Assembly: GCA_015179125.1 (NCBI GenBank) | Contig: WHVA01000224.1 | Location: forward strand, 1 to 64,000 | DNA length: 64,000 nt | Source: Gautieria morchelliformis | Taxonomy: Eukaryota > Basidiomycota > Agaricomycetes > Gomphales > Gomphaceae | Direction: 5' to 3' | In this document: positions 43,882 through 55,106 of the stretch, one piece after another | Layout of the letters: each line of letters opens with the position of its first letter | Numbering within the stretch: the first letter of the stretch is position 1 | Notes under the pieces: generated by a model | Databases searched by the model: none | Seen by the model: the letters and a program-made list of their open reading frames with translations, nothing else | What the model was told of the DNA's origin: nothing | Position numbers and translations under genes: made by a program

Positions 43882-46800
43882 TTAAGCTGAACACAGGCCA
43901 AGGAGCACGTTCAGGTGTAGGACTCTGTGTCGGGGGAGAGCTTTCGTAAATATGTCAGCGGCCATGTCATCCGTCAGTACATAGTCTATGTGAAGTAGCT
44001 TCCTCTGTACTGCATGGTGAATAAAATGATAGCGTATGTCAATATGTTTGGTCCTCGGGTGGTATTCATCGTTCTTTGTGATGGAGATTGCAGAGATGCT
44101 GTCAAGATGAATGGTGACAGGTTTCCTAAGTGGTCGGGCGATTTCAGCTATGAATCTGTGTATCCATAACGCCTCCTTTGCAGCATGTGTTGCTGCTATG
44201 TACTCTGCCTCCGTTGCTGACAATGCAACAATTGGCTATTTCTTTGAGCTCCAAGAGACAGCCCCTCCATCAATGGTGAATACATACCCAGATATGGAGT
44301 GACGGTGCTCCTGTGAGGCCCAGTCTGCATCTGAGAAAGCCTCCAGACCTGTTTGTGATCCACCAATGACGAGTACCATATCTTTTGTTCCCTTCAGGTA
44401 ATGAAAGACTCTCTTGACTGCCTCCCAGTGTGGCCTCCCGGGGTTCTGCATGAACTGAGACAAAAAGGACACTGCGAACAAAATGTCCGGTCAAGTGCCT
44501 AGGGCTGCATACATGAGGGAGCCTATAGCCTCGCTGTATGGCATGTTGTTCATGTCCTCAATTGGTGTGGCATGGAAGGGCATTGGGTTATTGAGAGTTT
44601 GTGATGGGGGTCAAGTGGTGTTCTCAGGGGGTTTGCATCCTGCAAGTTAAATCTCTCAAGAATCCTCGCAATATATGCATGCTGTGAGAAAGAGATTGTG
44701 CGTGCTTCACCTCTATCCCTAGTAGCCAGTGTAAGTCTCCCATGTCCTTGATCTTAAGGACAGTAAACAGTTCATCATTGAACCGGCGAATGGTACCCTT
44801 TGAATTGCCAGCCATAGTAAGGTCGTCCACATCCACTGCGACAATCAATGCATCTTGGCCGGTGTACCTATGGAACACCGCATGCTCGGCCTCGCATCGC
44901 ATGAATCCAAATTGGTACATAATACCACTCAGCATCTCATACCACTCTCTCCCAGACTGTTTCAGTCCATAAATGGCACAGTTGAGGAGGCAGACATAAT
45001 GTTCCTTCCCAGGAACTTCATATCCTCTTGCTTGGTGCATGTAGACTGTCTCGGTGATTGGGGCTGTTTTCTCGAGTTCCCAATCATTTCTGACTGCAAG
45101 GGCGGTGATGATTCGAATGGCAGACAGTTTGGCGGTGGGGGAAAAGGTTTCGTTGTAGTCTATCCCCTCTGCCTGTGAGAAACCTTGCACGACGAGCCTG
45201 GTTTTGTGTGCCATCACTTCACCGCTCGCATCACGCTTGTAGTGGAACACAAGCTTGCTTCCGACAATATTTGCACCATCTGGGGGCTCAACAAGATCCC
45301 AAGTCCTCAGGGTTGCATATTGGTCTAGCTCCCGCTTGATGGACACATCCCATTGTGGCCAGTCATCATGGGAGCGCGCATCACTGAGACGTGTTGGATC
45401 TCCTCCTGCATCATGTACTGCTGCTGCCATTGAGGATTCAAATGGTCGGTGTGCCTCCCCCTCAGTGCTGGTGGTATCAACCTCCAGCTCTGTCAGGGTG
45501 ACCAGGGCTGCACCTCCAGTGGGCATTGGCAGGCCTTGTGGATAGGCAGGTGCATTTGAGCGGCCTGTGCTGCTGCCTGTGCCCTCTGTGATCCCTCACA
45601 CATATGCAGAAGGCTTCCGCATGCGGTGACCCCTGCCTTGTGGCAGGTCCGCTGGGGGATCTGCAGCCTCGAATCCTTCAAGGGGGTCAATTCTCGCAGG
45701 TTCTATAGGGTCTGTAGCTGGTGGTTGGCCATGAGGGGTGCCACTGGCATTCTGACTGCCTTGGGAGGAAGACTCCCCCTCAGTCAGTGTGTCAGTGGGG
45801 GTGATAAGAACGGGAGCCTCAAATGTAACATTGCGCTCCACTGTGACGCAGTGTTTCCTGGGCCAGTATACCCTGTGTCCTTTGCTTTTGTCACTATATC
45901 TCACCCAATTCCCTTCTTCCACCTTTGATTCTAACTTGCCACTATTTTCCTTTAGGACATAGACCCTTGTGCCCCATTCTGGCAGGTCGCTGAGATCTGG
46001 CTTCATGTCATGCACCAGCTCATATGGCATCCTGCCATCGAGTGCACGTGTAGAGGTGTGGTTCTTTAACCATACCACATGCTGGACTGACTCAGTCCAC
46101 AGAAACTTTGGCAAGTTGGTCGACAGGTGCATCGCACGGGAATGCTCCAGCAATGTGTGATTCAGCCACTCTGACACGCCATTTTCTTCAGGTGTGTCAT
46201 GGACAGTGAGGCTTCTGACCATTCCTTTTGATTTCAGGTGGTCTGTGAACTCCTGGGAGAGGTACTCCCCCCATGGTCAGTCTGCAGTCGCGTTAACCTT
46301 GCGCCATGCTGCATTTTGACCCACGCTTCATACTGCTTGTAGCAGCTGAAAGCATCACTCTTCTTGGCCATTGGTATCAGGTATGTCCACTGATTGTAAT
46401 TGTCGGTGAAGCTGATGAAGTATTCCTTTCCAGCATAGCTTTGAGGGTTTGCTGGCCCCCAGACGTCCGAATGGACCTTCTTGCCGAATTTACCAGCATG
46501 TGGACCCTCCCTCTTCTGTGGGACAGGTTTCCGCGTGGGCTTGGCTTGCGCACATGCCGTGCAAAATCCAGGCTGACTAGCCATATCAACCTCAAGTCCT
46601 GTGATGGTACCATCCTGGACCAATTTCCTGGCGGCCTGTGGGGAAATATGCCCCATCTGGCAGTGCAATTCATCCATCGTGAGTGGCTTCCTTGCTACAT
46701 TTGCCGCTGCTGCCATTGACCTGTGCTCTACTTTGTAGAGACCATTCGAGAGCGGGACCTGTCCAAACAGTGTCCCTTTCATGTCTCAAATCAAACACTT

Positions 46801-48035
46801 TCGGTCCTTCAACAGGACTGAATAACCTGCTGCATCATAGCGTGCTAGGGAGACCAGGGTGAAGGCAAGGTCCGGGCAATATAGCATGTCCCTCAAGGTG
46901 ACATATGTTGTTGTTTTCCCATTAGGAATACTGAGCCTCATGTTCCCTATCCCTGTGGCTTGGAAGATGGTCCTGTCCGCGGCATTGATTGTCTGCGGTG
47001 CAATTTCTTTGAAGGTGGTGAAGCGGTGTCGACTTGGCGACATGTTGCCTGATGCACCCGAGTCATAGATGTTGGTTTCCCGACACATCTGTGCACTCGC
47101 TCCCAGTGCAAGCTCAGCCCCAGAAAATGTAGTCGTGAAGGCAAAGTCTTCGCCCTCTGTTGCTGCATTTGCTGACGTGCTTCCCTTCTTATAATCTTCC
47201 TTCTTGTCTTTCTTTTTCGCTTTAGAATGACAATCAGCCTTGATATGACCCTTCTTTCCACATTTCCAACACTCCACGTCTGTCCTCATGGCACTGGATG
47301 TGCCGCTGCATGCCTGGGACTTCCCCTGGCCTTTCACTGCAGCAAGGGCATTCTCGCTCACTTTGAGCTGTCGCTCCTCGATAGCCAGGTGCTCGAACTC
47401 ATCTATCAGGGTCTCCACAACCTGATCCGGCTCCAGTTTCACCTTGGCATGCGATGCGGACATGGTGATCGCATTGATGAGTGGTCGATAGGATTTAGGG
47501 AGTGATCCAAGGATGATGGTGACCAAGTCTTCATCAGTGAGTGCAGTGTTCATACCTGCAAGCTGCTCATGCTTCTTCATGAGAGTTTCCAGGTGCGTGC
47601 GGACGTTCGCATCATCCTCGCACTTCAGCTCATACATTCGATGCCGCATGTCGACTTTAACAGTGAGTGCCTTTGCTTCATGCTTTGTGCAAACAGCCAC
47701 CCATACTGATTTCGCAGTATCCAGGTTCTGGATCTCGATCAGTACGCTGTCTGGCACTGTGGTAAAAATCTGTGCTTTAATGGTTGCCTCACACTGATGA
47801 TAATCATCCCATCGCTTCTCCAGCTCCTCCAAGTCCTCCTCCTCCTTATCTGTGAGTACATGACCACTGGGGTATGTAGGGATCAGAGGGGGACTCGAGC
47901 GGTCCCATCCAAGTGCCGTTGGGCACCACGGGTGGATGCCAGCGTGGCCAACGTCTGGCTCTTCCACGTGACCCAATTGGTACCGTCGCGCGCTAATTTA
48001 GGTACTGTGAATGTCTTGGAGTTCGCGTTCTGCAT
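43882..48035 (-). pseudogene. Copia-2 gag-pol (degenerate)
   Basis: Gag begins at ATG 48033-48035 (MQNANSKTFTVPKLARDG); frameshift near 47900. CCHC knuckle CWKCGKKGHIKADC; protease YDSGASGNMSPS; TGA at 46786-46788; GAG-pre-integrase MGHISPQAARKL; integrase SDVWGPANPQS and LQTDHGG, then a frameshift near 46250 and NGVSEWLNHTLLEH. A TGA lies at 45596-45598. RT shows LVVQGFSQAEGIDYNETFSP, but motif A is gone (NDWELEK runs straight into TAPITETVYM); VDVDDLTMAG is the YxDD position. RNase H: AFSDADWASQEHR, SATEAEYIAATHA. Ends MAADIFTKALPRHR. Confidence 0.92.
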
Positions 48036-48048
48036 ATTGGGCTCTGCG

Positions 48049-48060
48049 GGGCCCATAACC
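48049..48060 (-). promoter_or_regulatory. Copia-2 primer-binding site (initiator tRNA-Met anticodon loop type)
   Basis: Minus strand GGTTATGGGCCC directly adjoining the 5' LTR, identical to that of copia-1. The gag ATG follows 13 bases later. Confidence 0.82.
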
Positions 48061-48309
48061 TATAGTGGTTATGCACAGTAGGCTAAATAGACAACGACTC
48101 AGTGAACGGGTCGTTCACTGAGTATATATTACTACTGTACCTAAATAGACAACGACTGAAGCACAATGAGTAATCTTATACACGGGTGAACAAGAGGGTA
48201 CGCACCTCAGTGAACGGGTTGTTCACTGAGGGGCTAGTAACTACATGTACAGTGTATATAAGACCGAGACCGGTCATCAAATGTCAACATCTCTCCTATG
48301 TCTCTTACC
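48061..48309 (-). repeat. 5' LTR of copia-2, truncated
   Basis: Starts TATAGTGGTTATG and matches 43552-43800 with scattered substitutions and one deletion in the ggtctcggtcattgatg palindrome. Contains two hairpins at 48097-48123 and 48205-48231. It stops at ctcttacc, where TGTAAGGG of another LTR begins. Confidence 0.9.
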
Positions 48310-48624
48310 TGTAAGGGTGACTCTAACAGGGGCTCTACTCCCTAGAGCAGCACCTGAGGTAGAGGAGATCCAAAGTATATAAGTCAGTGAGCAAGTAAAT
48401 ACATGGATGGCGCACCTGAGGTAGAGGAGATCCAAAGGGAACAGAGTGAGGATCTCCTTACCTCAGCGACAAACTATATAGCTGCTACACAATGACATAA
48501 GCAAGTCACACCACTGGTGGTGATGCACAAAAGAAGAAGGAATACAGGAAGGATGCAATGAAAGAGATGTGAGGAAGAGATGCAAGGAAGGGAAATAAAA
48601 GGAAGAACAGGTGGTCCCCTGACA
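48310..48624 (-). repeat. Gypsy-A-like 3' LTR (315 bp)
   Basis: Minus strand TGTCAGGGGACCACC...CCCTTACA, the same termini as family A, preceded by a purine tract aaggggggtga (48625-48635). Internal sequence differs from family A, so it is a related subfamily. It contains a direct repeat gcacctgaggtagaggagatcc at about 48349 and 48411. Confidence 0.8.
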
Positions 48625-50300
48625 TCACCCCCCTTCTAGAATGCAACATCCCGACACATAAGGTTCCAGAGGAGAGGTATGTCGGTGCTTGGTCCAACCA
48701 TGCCCAAAGTGGGATGACACAGGGCAATCAAGGGGGCAGTGGGTGGCAGGTGTGACAGTGGTGTGCAGCAGACACTGCGACGCACGAGTGCACAGCACAT
48801 GTGGAATGGGTGCAAGGCGGATGAGGAACAGTGAAAAGTCTGGCGCATGCCACGTGAACACAATGGGGTGGGGGTCCGCCGGGAACATGCCACTGCATGC
48901 ACACGCAGCGCACGGAGGGGGGCGATGCTCGGGGAACATGTGGACCGTGCAGGGAGGTCTTCAGGCTGTCGGGAATGCACCAGGGAGCGGAGTGTGTGCA
49001 GCAACCTGGAACATCCGTGCCAGTTGTGCCAATGAGCGTGGCCCCGTAGGGTATGTGCGGACGTATGGGGTGTCCCCCTAGCCTAGTACTGGAAGAGGCA
49101 TGGCCTGCCGTGTCACCAGTGCATGCGTCAGACAGCCGTTGCGTTGAGAGCAAGGCACGTGTGGCAAGGGGGTCGCGAGAGGTGCAGCGGAGGGCACAGA
49201 AGGAAGGGAGCGCATAGGGACACAGCCGTTGAAGCATCACAGTTGTGGAACGGCCCATGACAGGCTGGGGGTTCACGATGGTCCCTGCACATACCGGGGA
49301 TACATGTCCAGAGTGGGGCAGCACTCGTTCCGCTGCTGCGACCAGCAGTGGCGCCACACTGTCATCTACCAGACAGCACCCTAACCATCTGTGTCGCTCC
49401 ACAAGGGAACGTCAGAGGTGGCCACCACCGACTCCTCATGCTCTCCGAAGCAAGCTCCAGGAGGGCACCAGCAACCCTGCAGCCGCCAGCATGGAGCTTG
49501 ACCCTGGACTGTAGGTCCCCCACAGGTCCACAGGCTGTGTGTGCGGTCTGGGCACAGTGGCGAGCTACAAGGGGCTGCGGCGGGGGCATCGTAGCCGTGA
49601 CGTTAGTGAAGGGGCTCCCCCCTTCTATGGTGCGCCGACCCGGCACACCTTAGAGTTGCTCGCCTTACCCAACGCCGTTCTCCACAACACACGTCACGGC
49701 ATGTGATGGGGTGGAGGATGCACAGAAGGTCCAGTACTGGCAGGCATGCCACTTCATGCGTGACACCTGACGCGCCATCCCCCATTGGGCATGCTAGCAC
49801 TGCCGCATGCTAGCGCGGCGGCATGCATGCACAATAGGAGGGGGCGGGAGCACGCAGCATGTGCTGTGATGACAAGGGGTCTCCTGCAGGGACGTGCCTG
49901 CGGCAGAACCACCATACCTGTCGCAGTCCCGGCGCTGCCCTCTCCCATCACAGTGTCAAGGGCCGACAGCACTGATGTAGGGCCGCACACATGTGCACGG
50001 CGTCACAACACATGTCCGGTGCACAGCAGACCTCCCGGAGGGTGCAGGGACATCCCGACTCGACATGTGAGTGTCACGACCTCCACAGGCACGACCATGT
50101 AGACATGGTGTGTGTGCATGGCATGGAGGCAGGCACACATCCATGTGTGGGTGTGTGGGTGTGACCCTAGTACCATAGATGCGCAGTGTGGCGATCGGTG
50201 AGCGGCATGGGCCTGCGCGCCGTGGGGCCTCTCGTGGCGACATCACCTGTGGGCGGCGGTTCGACCTCAATCTTGCACTCTCCCTCTCCCCAGTCCTGCC
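48625..50300 (-). other. Body of the gypsy-A-like element or unknown insert; no protein recognised
   Basis: GC-rich, with many gcatg/tgcatgc words and gt-rich runs (gtgtgtgggtgtgtggg near 50140). Open frames such as 48728-49402 are His/Cys/Pro-rich without domains. No chromodomain or integrase appears next to the purine tract, unlike copies 1 and 2. There is no second LTR on the right. It may be the interior of a non-autonomous element truncated at about 50300, where zinc-finger exon 1 sequence begins. Confidence 0.4.
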
Positions 50301-50304
50301 GCAT

Positions 50305-50444
50305 GCAAATTCGTAGTTTCGTTCATATGCCGGTGCAGCTGTTTCTAGATAACCCAGAGATTTCCTCGTATGTTTCCCTGTGGAGACTGCCTTGTGCACA
50401 AGGTTGACAACAGGCGTGACATCTACAGCCGGTATAGTGGGCAT
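50305..50444 (-). pseudogene. Zinc-finger gene exon 1 fragment (paralog of 38473-40132)
   Basis: Starts at ATG 50442-50444: MPTIPAVDVTPVVNLVHKAV, then STGKHTRKSLGYLETAAPAY. It aligns with exon 1 of the intact gene but with clear amino-acid divergence after residue 25. It ends near residue 46, where unrelated sequence begins. All later exons are absent. Confidence 0.8.
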
Positions 50445-51086
50445 ATTTGTGTAGTCACGTCACTTGGATGGAGTTAAGGGGCGAGTGGGGAGACGTTCAA
50501 ATCGCAGGTTTGAGGGAGGAAAGTTGACTGAGTATCAACTGCTCGATCTTTTTACACACGTGTATTCGGAGGTAGCTGTGACGCCGCAACTTTGGTTGGC
50601 GAACATGATGCATGAGGCATGCATGAGGCCCTGGCCCAAAATAACATAATTACAGTAAGCACCTCGTGACTTCCTCAATGCCAAACTGGCAAGCGATGGC
50701 AATGACTTACTGTCAGTCTACCAGCCGTCTCGGGAGGATTTCGCTATCGATTAAATGAATACGTTCAACTCTATCCTCCGGCAAGGTACCCTTTCAGAGG
50801 CGAGAAGTCACATTCAAAGTATTTGTCTGCTCAGAGAGCTCCTGCGCTGAATCGGCGCCATTTGAGTAAAGTATACGACGCCAAGCAGATGTGACAAGGC
50901 GCCCAGCTTCTTTCAATGCCACGACGCAGATCTGATATCAGTCATGAAATGAAATAAATTCGCCTAAATTCACATGTCGCCGCTGTTTTCTGACACAGAA
51001 AGAAAGCGAGACAGCTTGTGGTAGGTGGGCATAGCTGCAGCCGTAACGTCATGCGTAAGCTGTCTCTGAGCTTAGATAGGTACGAC
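50445..51086 (-). repeat. Spacer upstream of kinase C, shared with unit B
   Basis: Counterpart of 40133-40756 with small indels. No gene. Confidence 0.8.
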
Positions 51087-52517
51087 TTATCCTTCGGGAG
51101 ATGACAGGGACTTCAAAACTGGAGAAATGTTAGGGGTGCCTCCACGAACACTATGTAAGACGACGTGCCATACCTGCTCGGGGAACAGGAGGTATTCGCA
51201 TGAAAGCATATCGCATGCGTCGGAAGAAGTGCAAGAAATTGTAGACCTGAGTGGCTCCTTCATCTTCTTTTCGTGAGATAATACGTGATCGCAGAAGCGC
51301 GAAGTTGAGAGAGCAATAGATGTCATCAAATCGAGCCACAACCTCGTCTATGCTTGGCCGGTTTGATGGCTCGTCTTGCGTCATGTCCGTAATCAATGGC
51401 ACCATGAAATCAAATCCAAGCCTAACCTAATCATTGATGGCTCTCAGAGAGGGCCTTGAGTAGGAGCAATATACTTACCTCCACAAATTCCATCTTGATC
51501 ATGTTGCCAACATAGTAGATATCGGTCGCGAATGGATCACAGAATTCATTATATTTGTCTCCTTGAATTTCGGGTGCAGTTCTGTCAATACCGCGAACGG
51601 GAAGATCCGTGGTGGGCCATGCTTGGGATCATAGAATCGGGAGAGACCGAAATCAATTAAAAAATACTTCGGTGGGCGTTCGGTGCGAGTCCAGTGTCGC
51701 GCAAAGCGATTCCGTTTGTAGTCGAAGTCGATATGAAGAGGATGAAATCCGTTGGGATAAAGCTTTCCAGGGTCCATCATGATATTCCTTCCTGTGCAAT
51801 CACTAGACATGATTAATTCATGCATCGTCTGCATACTACTGAAAGCTAACCGATGAGCGTAATGATGTCTATGCATGAATTGGATTCCCTGAAACGTGAG
51901 ACGCAGTCGACAGAGGTCCGCACGAATGATAAGAAGAACGCACCTCGAAGACTTGACGGAAGAATTCGACAGCTTCTCCGAATGTCCAAATTTTCGGTCG
52001 ATTGAAGGGGCGAAGAATCGGCATGACAAGGAGGACCATTCCTTCATACTCTGGAACCTCAAGAACGTCTAGTAACGGTACGCAGTGGTTTTTAGGCTCT
52101 GACGCTAAAGGCTCGCTGGAGAAGAATTTGGCAATCCCTACTTCATCGGAGTTCTCGTACTTGACTATCCTCTTCAATGTCACTGTCTCACCGTCGGACA
52201 TCCGAGTGGCATCCATTATATGCTTACGCTAGTGTCATGTCAGGCCGATTCGGTGTCACCTGAAGAGCAATCAGATCACTCACAAGTGGAGGCAGGGAAT
52301 TGCTGTCCTCGCAGTTATGAATATATTTTTTGGTTCTCTTCCAGGTGGGTATCCAGTCGGGATGGTAGCGAGGACGGAGCAAATATCCCTGAGATTCAAG
52401 CCATCGATAGTGCTCAGCCCAAAAGATCTCCGCCGGTTCGATGGTAGAACACTTTTCAGACTTCCACGTTCTTCTATATTCTAGTTCTCGTTCTTCAAGC
52501 TTAATCGCGCCAGCCAT
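51087..52517 (-). pseudogene. Small protein kinase-like gene, copy C (frameshifted)
   Basis: Same exon layout as copy B; starts MAGAIKLEERELEYRR at 52517. One base is missing near 51607 after KHGPPR compared with copy A, shifting frame just past the DFG segment. A TAA at 51087-51089 (GGA-TAA where B has GGA-AAA) would also shorten the C-terminus. Intron 3 is 48 bp here. HRD (across the intron) and DFG are still visible. Probably inactive. Confidence 0.83.
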
Positions 52518-53735
52518 GGGGCAGTGTGTGTGGGGCGGCGGAGTGGTGCAGTAGTGGCCACGAGGTAGTGACTAGTGTCACGTGACAGTATGAATATGGG
52601 AACATCACATAATACTTACGTGTGGCGCCAGTTCGTCGGGTAAGTTTGATGTTCTTGTTTTGTTCGTGTTTTCTTGACTTTTAGGGATGGTCGACTGGTC
52701 ACTCATGCCATGGCCTAAGTATATAAGTATGACACGTACACGTTTGCCAGTCTCTTTTCATGTAATCCCTCATCTAAGCATAACGCACTAATACCGATAT
52801 TGTTATCAGGTCTAAGAGTACCACGTTTACTATAACTCCAATCGGTGTCTCAAATCGGTGTATGCCTATTGCTCCAGACAAACTAACCCTTTTCTCGGCT
52901 AACTGGGCCCTTTACACTGTACCCTGCCTTCGGCGGCAGAGTTCCGCCAATTGGCAATATTTTTGTAATAGTAAGGTGGGTGTAATTCTTTAATTGAATG
53001 ATTATCTACTTTGACAGCACCGGAGCGGCATTTCCACGAGTCTACACAGCTGAGGCAGAACACGCCCGCCGCTAGTGTGCCTCATGCATCGTGAGATTGG
53101 GAAGAAGTAGGTCCGCATTTCACGACTCACGCTTCTCTGTCCTGTATAGACCCTATCTTACGCTTTTTTACCAACGGCATATGACAGAAGAATGTTGCTG
53201 CAATTTCATATAGTCATCGTGTATTAATTCTTCTCAGCTGTTGTGACGAGGATGCGGTATCTACCGTCCGTTAACGTGATGTGCGATAACGGACATGCCG
53301 ATGCAGCATGGTACAGCCTCCGACGATTGAGCCAATGTATTTTCTAACTCCATGTCGAGATTTGGATTGCCAGAGACCCTTTCATCGTTCTCTTCCCTGG
53401 TAGTTTGTCTTTGCTCGATTAGGCATTCATATCACACAAGAACACAAAGATTTGGTGTCAGCTACATAATGCTCCATACTATGTAACATACTTATTTTAA
53501 TCAATAGATGCTTAAGATCATGATATCAGCAATTGTAGTGAAAATGATCTCAGAAGTGGTAGCACGATAGGAATGTACTCTGGCTGCAATTGGATCAGCG
53601 GTTGGAGCTTTGACACGTGTAGAGAGCGGAGCAGTCACCGCGTTTAGGCCCGGATATTCGGGCCGCGACGTGTGTCTAGATAGGAAATAGCGCATTTTAG
53701 CAACAAGGAGAGGTCTCCTCGTTGAAAATCAAGGA
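52518..53735 (-). repeat. 5' flank of kinase unit C, shared with units A and B
   Basis: Counterpart of 14937-16312 and 42207-43546. It lacks about 220 bp around 53257 (gaggatgcg joins gtatctacc) that holds the CPVCR-ending frame in the other units. It keeps the end ...gtctagataggaaatagcgc and diverges at about 53735. Confidence 0.8.
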
Positions 53736-55098
53736 ATATAGGTCTACCAATCGCGACACCTACATGGTGCAGCATTCCTGGGTCTGAGAACTGTTGGGAT
53801 TAGAGGGATGGGGCCGGTAAGCGGAGAACGCAGGGTTGCGTCGGACACAACGGACATGTAGTTAGGTAGCCACGCTCATGCTCGACCGTGGCAGTATATT
53901 ACTCGGACATTTAGCTAGTTGTACCTCAGTGAATTGCCCATTCACTGAGGTATGTACCGTTCTGTATACCGAGACGTGCGGTAGCTTATACTATGTTTAT
54001 AGTCTAAAGAATACTAGGTAACTATAGGATGTGCTACTAAATGTAGCTTTAAGGAATCGGGGTCTGGAGTGGCCCGGAATATTTCGGCGGGGACTCGATG
54101 CACTTAGAACTCGAGCGCAGGAATAGTGACCAGTAGAATTGGTGATTTTAATTGAGAGCATCGTTCAGTCTTTTATACAAACATATCCAAGGTAACTAAT
54201 GGAGAAATTGAGGGGCATGGGCGAGAGGAAGGTCAGAAGGAGGAGGGCCGAGGGTTGGAGATGGGTGTGGAGCGTCTGTGGGGTAGATCGGGAAAATGGA
54301 ACTACCTACATGTACATTTTGTGGAGCAACATAGTGTGATCACGAAATGGGACAGGGTCGAGACAGGAGAAGGGGAAAAGGGGAGAAACATAGGACTCGA
54401 TCGTCCGGTTGATCCGCGATGTGTGTGCGGTGTTGTGAGCCCGTGAGATCGCGTGGCTCCTCGACTCGGCTCAACTCGACTCGACTCGACTCGGTGCGCG
54501 CGTACGCGCCTTGGTGAATTCGTTTGACTCGCTGGATGGTGGAAGCTCGTGGAGGGGAAGGAGTGGTAAGTGACTAGAGGGACAGAGAAGGGTGAGTGGG
54601 TCAATGGGTACTGTACAGTCTGGTTTCCTAACATATAGCACCTTCGTCTCTAGGTATAGTAATAACACATGCTCAGTGAATTGCCCATTCACTGAGCCCA
54701 TTGCTACAAGCACAAGACCTCTCCATCGTATGTGAGCGTGCGGCCCTCTGACCCTTCCCGAGTCCGGCAAGGTGTGTTGACCCCAGCTCCTCGAATTCTG
54801 GCGAGATACATAGTCACCCAGTAGTCGAACGTTGGGTAGACTCATTTGCCTCTAATCAGGCTATATATATATACATTCTGGCCTCATACATAAGAAAGTA
54901 GTAATATACATATTAATATTTAAAATATCGATTCGATATTCGATATTATCGAATCCTTGCGGTGGTTGGAGACCGCACAGCAAACCGTTTGCCCTGGCCT
55001 GGGTGAACTTGTCATCCCAAAGGGATTGGCTACACTGGATGTCTGAGGAGTGGCTGGCGGAGAATCCACCACCAAGCAAACAGCCATCAGCAGACATC
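53736..55098. other. Gap with hairpins and microsatellite; no supported gene
   Basis: Contains two hairpins of the copia-2 LTR type (53921-53953, 54671-54697), an (ACTCG)n microsatellite at about 54473-54496 and an AT-rich stretch with ATTCGATATT repeats (54895-54950). 53900-54020 may be a decayed solo LTR related to copia-2. The 55003-55098 stretch reads openly on the plus strand (MNLSSQRDWLHWMSEEWL), but no family is recognised. Confidence 0.5.
53921..53953. repeat. Hairpin GTACCTCAGTGAA / TTCACTGAGGTA
   Basis: Near-perfect inverted repeat with a 7-nt loop ttgccca. The stem is the same as the hairpins in the copia-2 LTRs but the loop differs. A second copy lies at 54671-54697 (gctcagtgaa...ttcactgagc). 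Confidence 0.75.
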
Positions 55099-55106
55099 AC
55101 GACCAA

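Larger units (their letters stand above)
43552..48309 (-). mobile_element. Copia-2, Ty1/copia retrotransposon, 5' LTR truncated
   Basis: 3' LTR 43552-43874 (323 bp), 5' LTR 48061-48309 (249 bp kept, distal U3 missing where a gypsy-A-like LTR starts). Order gag, protease, integrase, RT, RNase H on the minus strand. Purine tract ttaagggggag abuts the 3' LTR. Several stops and frameshifts plus a deletion in RT make it inactive. It sits at the end of the kinase B flank, where unit C continues without it. Confidence 0.93.

Noticed and set aside
48728..49402. 224-codon minus-strand frame rich in Cys, His and Pro
   Set aside because: No regular cysteine spacing; explained by local GC and CATG-rich composition.
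51499..52062. Treating the 187-codon frame in kinase C as an intact protein
   Set aside because: It reads through two introns because intron 3 is 48 bp long; the real frame is broken near 51607.
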